A DNA stretch of 16,976 nucleotides from PALSA-555 sp036521915 (GCA_036521915.1 DATDGU010000150.1:1-16976); one strand, 5' to 3'. Shown: positions 6,750 to 13,362, counted from the stretch's first letter. Numbers and translations: made by a program. Notes: generated from the letters alone by a model not told the origin.

Positions 6750-8438
6750 GTGACTGCGCCGCGTCGCCGGGCTCGCCCGTCCCCCACCACCGTCCTCGCC
6801 CGCTACGCGCCGTTCGTCGCCGTCGTCGCGGCGATCGGGATCATCGCGGCGGTCGCGCCGGGAACCGGCTCGTCGTCGAGCCTGCCCCGCCCGTCGGCCA
6901 GCGCATTGCCCCTCACCTTCAGCGAGGCCCAGGCGCGGGGGCTGCATGTCAACTGGGGGCCGAACTGCGACACCACGACCGGTCGGGTCGCCGTGCCGCT
7001 CACGTACGCACCGCCGTGCGTGCCGCCGTTCCACGGCAACAACGGCGGCGCGACCGCGCCAGGCGTCACCGCGACGACGATCACCATCGCCGTCTACCAG
7101 ACCCAGCCCGACATCCTGCAGCAGACCTTCTTCAACAACAGCGACAGCGAGGCCAGTCTCGGCGCTGAGCTGCGCACCACCCAGGCCTACGTCGACTTCT
7201 TCGAGTCGCACTACGAGACGTACGGCCGCAAGATCAAGCTGGTCCCGCTGCGGGCCAGCGGCTCGCCCGACGACGACGTCGCGGCGAAAGCGGACGCCAT
7301 CCGCGCCGCGACGCAGCTCCACGCCTTCGCCTCGTTCGGCGGGCCGAGCGAGACGGCGGCGTACGCCCAGGAGCTCGCAGCCCGCGGGGTCATGTGTCTC
7401 GGCGACTGCGTCCTCGCCGAGACGAACGGGTTCCTGCAGACCAACGCGCCGTACGTGTGGCCCACGCTCGCGGCGCCCGATCAGGCCGCGGTGTCGTGGG
7501 CACAGTTCGTGCAGACCCAGCTCGCCGGCCGTGACGCCTCCCGCGCCGGGGATCCGAAGCTGCGCCGCCAGGTCCGCCGCTTCGGGGTCGTGCGCTTCGA
7601 CGACGGGACGGGGATCTTCGACGCCACGTACAAGCAGTTCGCGTCGGTGCTCGCCCGCTCGGGCACCAAGATCGCCATCGACCTGAAGTACCAGCTCGAC
7701 CTCAACCAGGCCCAGGAGATCGCGCGCACGCTCATCGCGGCGCTGAAGAAGGCCCACGTGACGAGCGTCGTGCTCGCCGGCGACCCGATCTTCCCGTCGT
7801 TCCTCACCCAGGAGGCCACCGCGCAGAACTACTTCCCCGAGTGGGTCGTCCTCGGATACGCGTACACCGACACGGCCGTGTTCGGCCGCACCTACGACCA
7901 GCGTCAGTGGGCGCACGCCTTCGGCGTGTCGCTGCTCCCCGCCCGGACGACCGACGCGGCCAACGAGTTCGCCAACGTCCTGCGCTGGCAGTTCGGCGTC
8001 GGGCCGGAGGCCAAGACCTACCAGGTGCTGGTCCAGTCACCCCTCATCTTCTTCACCGGCGTGCACCTCGCCGGGCCGCACCTCACCGCCCAGACGTTCC
8101 GTGACGGGCTCTTCAGCTATCCGTCGTCGCCCACGACGTCGCCGACGGTGCTGCACACCTCGTGGGGCCACCACGGGATCTGGCCGGGGACCGACTACAC
8201 GTGGGGCGACGACCTCACCGTCATCTGGTGGGATCCCAACGCGACCGGCCCAGACGAGGTCGGCGACGTGGGCAAGGGGATGTACCGGTATGCGCTCGAC
8301 GGTCGCCGCTACCTGCCCGGCCAGTGGCCGGCGAACGTCGGCCTCTTCGACACCGCGCATTCGGTGACGATCTTCGGGTCCCTGCCGCCGGGCAGCCGAC
8401 CCCCGAGCTATCCGTCGCCGGCGTCGGCGCGCGGCTGA
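6750..8438 (+). CDS. ABC transporter substrate-binding protein, type 1 periplasmic-binding fold
   Basis: Predicted to capture solute outside the membrane and deliver it to the fused LivHMFG transporter encoded just upstream. The 562-residue protein has a basic N-terminus and one hydrophobic segment at about 18-37, with no lipobox, so it is either cleaved by signal peptidase or kept as an N-terminal anchor. A Ser/Pro-rich spacer follows, then a region with two cysteines (C73, C90). The GVTATTITIAVYQ strand at about 105-117 is typical of the start of the binding fold in this family, and a further Cys pair occurs in GVMCLGDC. It is longer than classical LivJ/LivK proteins (about 350-370), mainly through the N-terminal insert and a C-terminal extension of aromatic and proline-rich sequence. 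GTG 6750 has no clear Shine-Dalgarno. The 3' end overlaps the convergent acyltransferase gene by 31 bp. Confidence 0.85.
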   Translation: MTAPRRRARPSPTTVLARYAPFVAVVAAIGIIAAVAPGTGSSSSLPRPSASALPLTFSEAQARGLHVNWGPNCDTTTGRVAVPLTYAPPCVPPFHGNNGGATAPGVTATTITIAVYQTQPDILQQTFFNNSDSEASLGAELRTTQAYVDFFESHYETYGRKIKLVPLRASGSPDDDVAAKADAIRAATQLHAFASFGGPSETAAYAQELAARGVMCLGDCVLAETNGFLQTNAPYVWPTLAAPDQAAVSWAQFVQTQLAGRDASRAGDPKLRRQVRRFGVVRFDDGTGIFDATYKQFASVLARSGTKIAIDLKYQLDLNQAQEIARTLIAALKKAHVTSVVLAGDPIFPSFLTQEATAQNYFPEWVVLGYAYTDTAVFGRTYDQRQWAHAFGVSLLPARTTDAANEFANVLRWQFGVGPEAKTYQVLVQSPLIFFTGVHLAGPHLTAQTFRDGLFSYPSSPTTSPTVLHTSWGHHGIWPGTDYTWGDDLTVIWWDPNATGPDEVGDVGKGMYRYALDGRRYLPGQWPANVGLFDTAHSVTIFGSLPPGSRPPSYPSPASARG

Positions 8439-9073
8439 TCGCACCGCATTTCGCGCACCACCCGCGCCGGGTTCCCGACGGCGACGCAGTAGTCGGGCAG
8501 CGTGCCGGTCACGACCGAGCCCGCACCGACCACCACGTGCCGGCCGATGTCGGCGCCGGGCAGCACGATCGCGCCGTGCCCGAGCCAGGAACCCTCACCG
8601 ATGCTGACGGGCTTGGAGGGCGCGAACTGCCGCCCGATCGGCAGGCGCGGGTCCTCGTAGCCGTGGTTCGCGTCGGTGATGTACACGTGGTGGCCGGTGA
8701 AGACGTCGTCGCCGATCTCGATGCGCTCGTGGCCGACGATGCCGCTGCCCTTGCCGATGAGGCAGCCGTCGCCGATGCGCACCACGGCCTCGTCCCCGAG
8801 GTCGTGAGCCGGCGACACGCCCGCCGACAGCGTCGCGTACGGGCCCACGACCGTCACCGCCCCGAGCTCGATGTAGCGCTCGCCGAAGAGCGCGGCGACC
8901 GGGAAGCAGATCGCGCTGCCCGCCCCGAAGGCCCGGAAGCGGCTCGCTCGCCGCGTCCCCGGCCGGATCGTCGACCAGTCGACGAGCGTCGACCACGAGG
9001 CGTCGAGGAGGTCGGCGACGACCCGGCGGGCCAGCCCGAGCGCGGGCGGCCCACTCCCCGGCACCTCGCTCAC
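8408..9073 (-). CDS. left-handed beta-helix (hexapeptide) O-acyltransferase, WbbJ/LacA-type
   Basis: Predicted to transfer an acetyl or other acyl group from CoA to a hydroxyl, probably on a sugar or glycan. Of 221 residues, an N-terminal helical part (1-60) precedes repeated hexapeptide turns from about 68 to 200 (IELGAVTVVG, VRIGDGCLIG, IEIGDDVFTG, VSIGEGSWLG, ADIGRHVVVGAGSVV). The loop DANHGYEDP holds H137, in the position of the catalytic His of this family. The C-terminus has the usual VGNPARVVR. The start GTG 9073 overlaps the stop of the upstream small membrane protein gene as GTGA, indicating translational coupling; GTG 9076 is an alternative. A GGGGGGGAG run just upstream may serve as ribosome-binding site. 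The 3' end overlaps the binding-protein gene on the opposite strand by 31 bp. The acceptor substrate cannot be told. Confidence 0.85.
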   Translation of the reverse strand: MSEVPGSGPPALGLARRVVADLLDASWSTLVDWSTIRPGTRRASRFRAFGAGSAICFPVAALFGERYIELGAVTVVGPYATLSAGVSPAHDLGDEAVVRIGDGCLIGKGSGIVGHERIEIGDDVFTGHHVYITDANHGYEDPRLPIGRQFAPSKPVSIGEGSWLGHGAIVLPGADIGRHVVVGAGSVVTGTLPDYCVAVGNPARVVREMRCDQPRADAGDG

Positions 9074-9243
9074 CACTCCCCCCCGGGGGGACGCGCCCGC
9101 TGGTCGCGCACCGCGGCGTGCAGCTGCCGGAACATCACGGTCACCACCACGATGGCCAGCACGAGCACCGCGACGACCGCGGCGATGAGCACCGGCGGCC
9201 ACCCGGGGTCCATGCGCTGCGCCGCCGCCGCGAGCTCCGCCAT
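9070..9243 (-). CDS. small single-pass membrane protein, 57 residues
   Basis: No family recognised. The peptide MAELAAAAQRMDPGWPP is followed by a hydrophobic helix at about 17-38 (valine/alanine/leucine-rich) and a basic tail (RQLHAAVRDQRARPPGGEW), so a C-terminus in the cytoplasm is likely by the positive-inside rule. ATG 9243 is chosen over the upstream in-frame ATGs because TAGTGT (9256 to 9251) ends 7 nt before it, matching the leaderless pattern of other genes here. The longer reading would overlap the divergent gene at 9338. Its TGA overlaps the acyltransferase GTG, so the two are co-expressed. It may anchor or accompany the acyltransferase; that is inference. Confidence 0.65.
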   Translation of the reverse strand: MAELAAAAQRMDPGWPPVLIAAVVAVLVLAIVVVTVMFRQLHAAVRDQRARPPGGEW

Positions 9244-9250
9244 GCGTCGG

Positions 9251-9256
9251 ACACTA
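9251..9256 (-). promoter_or_regulatory. -10 element TAGTGT, leaderless start of the membrane protein/acyltransferase operon
   Basis: On the reverse strand TAGTGT ends 7 nt before ATG 9243, with no Shine-Dalgarno in between. Confidence 0.45.
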
Positions 9257-9337
9257 GGCGGCACCGACCGCAGCGCCGTCGAGGACCTTGTGGCGCCCGC
9301 CGGCGCGGGGCAGGATGCCCGCACACGGGGAGGGGGC

Positions 9338-9916
9338 ATGACCGCACCGGCACAGACGGCCGAGCCCAGCGCGGGACTCTCGACCGCCACGAAGCTGCTC
9401 ATCATGCTGGTGCTCGGCGCCGCGGTCGCCGTGGCGCTCGGCGTCTACGCCAACCAGCACACGCCGACCGGGCGGAAGCCCTATCCACTCTTCTTCTCGG
9501 GGATGATCGAGCTGAAGGTGTGGTTCGCGACGCTCGCCCTCGCGCTGGCCTGCCTCCAGCTGCTCCTGGCCGCCCGGCTCTACGGGAAGATCTCGATCCC
9601 GAAGCAGGAGCCGGCGTGGCTGGGCGATGCGCATCGGCTCACCGGCACGCTCGCCTTCGCGGTCACGCTGCCGGTCGCCTACCAGTGCCTCTGGGGCCTC
9701 GGGTTCGAGACCATGAACACCCGCGTGGTGCTCCACGGCATCTTCGGCTGCGCCTTCTACGGCGCGTTCGTGATCAAGGTGCTCGGCGTGCGCTGGAAGG
9801 GCCTGCCCGGCTGGGTGCTGCCCGTTGCCGGCGGGCTCGTGTTCGCCATGCTCGTCGGGGTGTACCTCACCTCGGCCGTGTGGTTCTTCACGTCGTCGGG
9901 CCAGGCCCTCTACTGA
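9338..9916 (+). CDS. five-helix membrane protein, DUF6529-like, possible heme-bearing subunit
   Basis: Function unknown. The 192 residues contain five predicted transmembrane helices (about 20-38, 60-80, 100-120, 131-149, 160-183). Two histidines stand at helix boundaries, H99 (GDAHRLTG) and H133 (VVLHGIFG), an arrangement that could ligate heme as in small cytochrome b561-like proteins, though this is inference. The overall sequence matches my recollection of the actinobacterial DUF6529 family. ATG 9338 has a strong purine-rich ribosome-binding site (GGGGAGGGGG, 9327-9336). The open frame extends far upstream over the divergent genes, which is ignored. Only 4 nt separate its stop from the cytochrome c start, so the two are probably co-translated and may form a complex passing electrons across or along the membrane. 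Confidence 0.75.
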   Translation: MTAPAQTAEPSAGLSTATKLLIMLVLGAAVAVALGVYANQHTPTGRKPYPLFFSGMIELKVWFATLALALACLQLLLAARLYGKISIPKQEPAWLGDAHRLTGTLAFAVTLPVAYQCLWGLGFETMNTRVVLHGIFGCAFYGAFVIKVLGVRWKGLPGWVLPVAGGLVFAMLVGVYLTSAVWFFTSSGQALY

Positions 9917-9920
9917 GCCG

Positions 9921-10265
9921 ATGTTCCGCCGCGTCGTCAACGCCGTCGAGATCTTCGCCGCGATCGGCGCCGTCGCGTTCGTGATCCTGCTCTTCGCCAA
10001 CAACCCGGGCGGCGCGCCCGCCGCGGGCTCGGTCGGCGCGCAGCTCTTCTCCGCGAACTGTGCGAGCTGCCACGGCGTCACCGGCGGCGGCGCCGTCGGC
10101 CCCCAGCTCTCGGGTGGCGCGGTGCTCCACGACTTCCCGAACGAGGCCGACCAGATCACGTTCGTCGCCAACGGGCGCGGGATCATGCCGGGCTTCGCGA
10201 CGTCGCTCACGCCGGCCCAGCTCAAGGCCGTCGTCGACTACACGCGCACGGACCTCGCGAAGTAG
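9921..10265 (+). CDS. membrane-anchored class I cytochrome c
   Basis: A small electron carrier held at the outer face of the membrane. The 114 residues begin with an uncleaved-looking hydrophobic helix at about 10-26 (IFAAIGAVAFVILLF). A short Gly/Ala linker leads to the single heme-binding motif C47-A-S-C50-H51. The probable axial methionine is M89 in GRGIMPGF, followed by the usual C-terminal helix (TPAQLKAVVDYTRTDL). The length is typical for a mono-heme cytochrome c with an anchor. It sits between the five-helix protein and a binding-fold protein whose ATG directly follows its TAG. The neighbour is the likeliest redox partner; terminal acceptor and donor are not encoded nearby. Confidence 0.9.
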   Translation: MFRRVVNAVEIFAAIGAVAFVILLFANNPGGAPAAGSVGAQLFSANCASCHGVTGGGAVGPQLSGGAVLHDFPNEADQITFVANGRGIMPGFATSLTPAQLKAVVDYTRTDLAK

Positions 10266-11318
10266 ATGTTCAAGGCGGCGCCTGCCCGGATCGGGCTGCT
10301 CTTCGACTTCCCCCAGGCCGACGGCGGCGAGGACTTCGAGTCGAACGTCCGCCTGGGCGTCGAGGAGGCGAGCGGTGGCGGGCGCGTCGACCGCGACCTC
10401 GAGTTCCTGCGGGCCGAGGCGACCGGGCTGCCCGCCGGCACCGAGCACGCGGTCGTCGGCGGCTTCCGGGATCTCGAGGCCGCGGGATGCCTGGCGATCA
10501 TCGGCCCCTCGATCAGCGACAACGGGCTCATCGTGGCGCCGCTCGCCGACGCGGCCGGGCTGAGCTGCCTGAACTACACGGGCGGGGAGCGCACGCGGGG
10601 CCACTTCGGCTTCCACTATCAGGTGGGTTCGCTCGAGGAGGAGCCCGTCCTGCTCGCGCAGCGCCTCGCGGCGCGCGGCCTGCGTCGCGCCGCCGTCGTC
10701 TCGGACCGCTCACCGGTCGGTCGGCGCTACGCCGAGTGGTTCGAGGCGAGCACAGTCGGCGCCGGGATCGAGATCGCAGGGGCGGCGACCGTCTCACCCG
10801 TCGCCGAGGACCTCACGCCGGTCATCGAGCGCCTCCGCGGGGCCGGGCCGGACGCGCTCGTCTACCTCGGCCTCGGCGTGTCGTCGCGCGCCGTCGCCCT
10901 CGCGCTCGCGTCGCTCGGCTGGGACGTCCCGGTCGTCGCCAACTCGGCGCTGCTGTTCGGCTACGCACGCCCCGACTGGCGCGACGGCTGGGCCGGCTGG
11001 GAGTACGTCGACGTCGTCGCCGACGACAACGACCGGCGGCGGCGCCTCGGCGAGCGCTTCCCGAAGCTCGTCGTCGGCCCGATGGGCTGCGCCGCGCTCG
11101 ACATGGGCCGCCTCCTCGGCGAGGCGCTCGCCCGGGCCGACCACCTCACCCGGCTCGGGATCCGCGACGCGTTCGAGCGGGTGAAGCTGCTCCCGGCGAC
11201 GTGCGGCCACGAGGGCACCACGCTCACGTTCGGCTACTTCGACCACGGGGCCCTGCACGGCGACTACCTGGTGCTGCGCACCTGGGTCGACGGGCACAGC
11301 GCCCAGGTCACCGACTGA
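10266..11318 (+). CDS. type 1 periplasmic-binding-fold protein without signal peptide
   Basis: Resembles the Leu/Ile/Val-binding (Peripla_BP_6) fold in its body: ARIGLLFDFPQ at 7-17 is the first strand, IIGPSISDNGLIVAPLAD at 78-95 is the classic first ligand-loop and helix, and a domain crossover follows near YQVGSLEEEP (118-127). At 350 residues it is about normal for the family, but its ATG leads straight into strand one, so there is no signal peptide or anchor and the product should stay in the cytoplasm. ATG 10266 immediately follows TAG 10263-10265 of the cytochrome gene, with no spacer, so it depends on re-initiation or upstream translation. A cytoplasmic ligand sensor, as AmiC is for AmiR, is one possibility. 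A genuine binding protein that lost its signal peptide is another. No upstream in-frame signal sequence is available, since that DNA encodes the cytochrome. Confidence 0.8.
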   Translation: MFKAAPARIGLLFDFPQADGGEDFESNVRLGVEEASGGGRVDRDLEFLRAEATGLPAGTEHAVVGGFRDLEAAGCLAIIGPSISDNGLIVAPLADAAGLSCLNYTGGERTRGHFGFHYQVGSLEEEPVLLAQRLAARGLRRAAVVSDRSPVGRRYAEWFEASTVGAGIEIAGAATVSPVAEDLTPVIERLRGAGPDALVYLGLGVSSRAVALALASLGWDVPVVANSALLFGYARPDWRDGWAGWEYVDVVADDNDRRRRLGERFPKLVVGPMGCAALDMGRLLGEALARADHLTRLGIRDAFERVKLLPATCGHEGTTLTFGYFDHGALHGDYLVLRTWVDGHSAQVTD

Positions 11319-11341
11319 GCCCACTCCCCCGTCACACCCCC

Positions 11342-11375
11342 GTGGTCCCCTCCGAGGGTCACCGGGCCCGGGGAC
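11342..11375. other. GC-rich inverted repeats in the 96-bp gap before the small Cys-protein gene
   Basis: GTG...CCC (11342-11349) can pair with GGG...CAC (11356-11362), and CCGGGCCCGG (11362-11371) is a perfect palindrome flanked by GTC/GAC. They overlap, so only one can form at a time. They may end transcription of the preceding operon. No T-tract follows. Confidence 0.25.
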
Positions 11376-11383
11376 GCCCAAAA

Positions 11384-11397
11384 TTACACTGGTGTTA
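11384..11397 (+). promoter_or_regulatory. AT-rich palindrome TTACACTGGTGTTA overlapping a -10 (TACACT)
   Basis: Twelve of 14 bases are symmetric around 11390/11391, within an A+T-rich stretch (about 11380-11400) that stands out from its surroundings. TACACT at 11385-11390 would place the start of transcription near 11397, upstream of GGGAGGA (11404-11410) and ATG 11415. The layout suits an operator for a dimeric repressor; the regulator is not identified. Confidence 0.5.
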
Positions 11398-11414
11398 TTC
11401 GCAGGGAGGACGGC

Positions 11415-11570
11415 ATGGACACCACCACCCTCATCCGAGACGACGAGCCGGCGGCGCCGGTGCGCTGGGAGCCGTGCGCCGCGCCCGACGAGGACAGCCC
11501 GGTCTGCGAGGCCTGCGGCTGGCCGGTCGAGGACCACGCCGCCGCGGCGGCCCCTCGGCGCGCCGCGTGA
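11415..11570 (+). CDS. 51-residue cysteine-containing (zinc-ribbon-like) protein
   Basis: Not recognised by name. The peptide starts MDTTTLIRDDEPAAPVRWEP and holds C21, C31, C34 and H41 in the arrangement C-x9-C-x2-C-x6-H (VCEACGWPVEDH), which could bind one zinc ion. It ends in an Ala/Arg tail. A good ribosome-binding site (GGGAGGA, 11404-11410) precedes ATG 11415 by 4 nt, and the upstream palindrome suggests tight regulation. Its TGA is 1 nt from the convergent ku stop codon. Codon third positions are G/C-rich like its neighbours, supporting a real gene despite the length. A regulatory or metal-carrier role is only a guess. Confidence 0.6.
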   Translation: MDTTTLIRDDEPAAPVRWEPCAAPDEDSPVCEACGWPVEDHAAAAAPRRAA

Positions 11571-11571
11571 G

Positions 11572-12417
11572 CTAAGCCGACTTCCGCGACCTCGCCGCCC
11601 GCCGCTTCGCGGGCTTCGCGGGCTCGGCCTCGGCGGCCGGGGCACCCGCCCGAGCGAGGCTCGCCTCCAGCGCCGCCATCAGGTCGACGACCTTCCCCGG
11701 CTCCTCGACCGCGGGCTCGGCCACGATCTCCTCGCCGGCGGCCTTGCGGTCGATCAGTCCGAGGAGCTGCTCCCGGTACTCGTCGTGGTAGCGCTCAGGC
11801 TCGAAATGGCCGGCGAGCGCCTCGATGAGCTGGCGGGCCATCCCCATCTCCTTCTCGGACGGCTCGGCCGGGGCGGCGTCCTCGGGGAGCAGGCCCTCCC
11901 GGGGCAGCACCTCGTCGGCGTAGCGCATCGTCTCCAGGCAGAGCACGCCGTCGAGCGGGCGGATCGCCACGAGGCTCTCCTTCGAGCGCATGACGACCCG
12001 GCCGATCGCCACCTTGCGCAGCTCCGCCATCGCCTCGACGAGGAGCCGGTAGGGCTTCAGGGCGGCACTGTCGGGCGCGAGGTAATAGGGCTGCTCGAAG
12101 AAGAGCGGGTCGATGTCGTCGAGGTCCACGAAGTCCTCGATCTCGATCATCCGGCTCGCCCTCGGCGCGAGGGAGCGCATCTCCTCGTCGTCGACGACCA
12201 CGTACTGGCCCGGCGAGATCTCGTAGCCCTTCCGGATCCGGTCGTTCGACACCTCGTCGCCGCTCACCTCCGACACCTTGCGGTAGCGGATGCGCGCGTT
12301 GGTGCCCTCCTCGAGCTGGTTGAAGCGGACGTCGCGGCTCTTCGTCGCGGACACGACCTTCACGGGCACGGCGACGAGCCCGAAGCTGATGCTCCCCGTC
12401 CAGATGGCGCTGGGCAT
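11572..12417 (-). CDS. ku: bacterial Ku, non-homologous end-joining DNA-end-binding protein
   Basis: Forms a homodimeric ring that loads on double-strand break ends and recruits LigD. The 281 residues open with the family signature AIWTGSISFGLVAVPVK (4-20) and keep the Ku core to about 225, including RKGYEISPGQYVVVDDEE (62-79), the acidic block IEIEDFVDLDDIDPLFF (91-107) and the YYLAPD segment (111-116). The LigD-contact region (LLGLIDRKAAGE, 218-229) is followed by a Pro/Ala/Lys/Arg-rich tail (about 256-281), the basic extension many bacterial Ku proteins use to hold DNA. The start is ATG 12417, fitting the family N-terminus. The open frame continues across ligD but that extension is an artefact. 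It is divergent from ligD with 18 bp between starts. Confidence 0.95.
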   Translation of the reverse strand: MPSAIWTGSISFGLVAVPVKVVSATKSRDVRFNQLEEGTNARIRYRKVSEVSGDEVSNDRIRKGYEISPGQYVVVDDEEMRSLAPRASRMIEIEDFVDLDDIDPLFFEQPYYLAPDSAALKPYRLLVEAMAELRKVAIGRVVMRSKESLVAIRPLDGVLCLETMRYADEVLPREGLLPEDAAPAEPSEKEMGMARQLIEALAGHFEPERYHDEYREQLLGLIDRKAAGEEIVAEPAVEEPGKVVDLMAALEASLARAGAPAAEAEPAKPAKRRAARSRKSA

Positions 12418-12422
12418 GCCAC

Positions 12423-12429
12423 TAGGTTC
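12423..12429. promoter_or_regulatory. overlapping divergent -10 elements in the 18-bp ku/ligD gap
   Basis: Forward TAGGTT (12423-12428) ends 7 nt before GTG 12436 of the polymerase gene. Reverse GAACCT (12429 to 12424) ends 6 nt before ATG 12417 of ku. The two share five base pairs, so RNA polymerase cannot occupy both at once. Both transcripts would be leaderless. The reverse element is the weaker match. Confidence 0.45.
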
Positions 12430-12435
12430 GCAGAC

Positions 12436-13353
12436 GTGGCGGCCGGATCCAAAGCCGTGATCGACGTCGAGGGCCACCACCTCACCCTCTCGAACCTCGA
12501 GAAGGTCCTCTATCCCGCCACCGGGGCGACGAAGGCCACCGTCATCGCCTACTACTCGAAGGTCGCGCCGGCGATGCTCCCCCACCTCGCCGGGCGGGCG
12601 GTCACGATGGTGCGCTTCCCGGATGGCGTCGAGGGCAACTCGTTCTTCGAGAAGCGCTGCCCCTCCCACGCGCCGCGGTGGGTCCACACCGGCCAGGTCG
12701 ACCCCGGGCTCATCGCGTGCGTCGTCGACGACGCCGCCACGCTCGTGTGGATGGCCAACCTGGCGGCCCTCGAGCTCCACACCCTCCAGGCCCGCGTCGC
12801 CGACCCCGACCACCCGACGTCGATGGTCTTCGACCTCGACCCGGGGCCACCGGCCGACGTGCTCGCCTGCGCCCGCGTGGCCCTCGAGCTGCAGTCGACG
12901 CTCACGAGCCTCGGCCTGCGGAGCGTGGCGAAGACGTCGGGGAGCAAGGGCCTGCACCTCGCCGTGCCCGTGCGGGGCGCCACCGCCGACGAGACGAAGG
13001 CGGTCGCGCTCGGGCTCGGGCAGCTGCTCGCCAAGCGGGCGCCCGATCGGGTCACCGTGAACATGGCGAAGGAGCAGCGCCCGAACCGGGTGTTCGTCGA
13101 CTGGAGCCAGAACGACCGGCACAAGACCACGGTCGCCGCCTACTCGCTGCGGGCCCAGCCGCGACCGATGGTGTCGGCGCCCGTCACCTGGGACGAGGTC
13201 TCCGACGCCCTCGACGCCGGCGACCCGGGCGCGCTGGCGTTCGACGCCGACGAGGTGCTGGCGCGCGTCGAGCGGCTCGGTGACCCGTACGCCACGAACC
13301 TCGACGCCGACCAGGAGCTGCCGGCCCTCAGCGCCACCGAGCCGGGCGCATAA
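12436..13353 (+). CDS. ligD: stand-alone LigD polymerase (primase-like POL) domain
   Basis: Fills gaps and adds nucleotides at Ku-bound broken ends, preferring ribonucleotides in studied members. The 305 residues cover only the archaeo-eukaryotic primase-type POL domain: N-terminal block LTLSNLEKVLYPATG (16-30), HLAGRAVTMVRFPDG (50-64), catalytic D133 and D135 in VFDLDPG, nucleotide-binding SGSKGLH (168-174), and third metal ligand D222 in VFVDWSQND. Mycobacterial LigD carries ligase, nuclease and POL in one chain. Here ligase and phosphoesterase domains are absent and must be encoded elsewhere if joining is complete. GTG 12436 gives the expected N-terminus; the open frame upstream runs over ku and is ignored. 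It is probably co-regulated with ku through their shared promoter. Confidence 0.92.
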   Translation: MAAGSKAVIDVEGHHLTLSNLEKVLYPATGATKATVIAYYSKVAPAMLPHLAGRAVTMVRFPDGVEGNSFFEKRCPSHAPRWVHTGQVDPGLIACVVDDAATLVWMANLAALELHTLQARVADPDHPTSMVFDLDPGPPADVLACARVALELQSTLTSLGLRSVAKTSGSKGLHLAVPVRGATADETKAVALGLGQLLAKRAPDRVTVNMAKEQRPNRVFVDWSQNDRHKTTVAAYSLRAQPRPMVSAPVTWDEVSDALDAGDPGALAFDADEVLARVERLGDPYATNLDADQELPALSATEPGA

Positions 13354-13356
13354 CCT
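13351..13356 (+). promoter_or_regulatory. -10 element TAACCT overlapping the ligD stop codon
   Basis: TAACCT includes TAA 13351-13353, the ligD stop, and ends 6 nt before ATG 13363 of the SDR gene. With no Shine-Dalgarno in the 9-bp gap, a leaderless start is plausible; read-through from ligD is the alternative. Confidence 0.4.
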
Positions 13357-13362
13357 CCGCCG

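Noticed and set aside
8162..9337. Upstream extension of the five-helix protein frame
   Set aside because: Overlaps the binding-protein, acyltransferase and small membrane genes; the strong ribosome-binding site at 9327-9336 marks ATG 9338.
11362..11371. CCGGGCCCGG palindrome as an operator
   Set aside because: Self-complementary G/C decamers arise often by chance in DNA of this composition; kept only as part of a possible hairpin.
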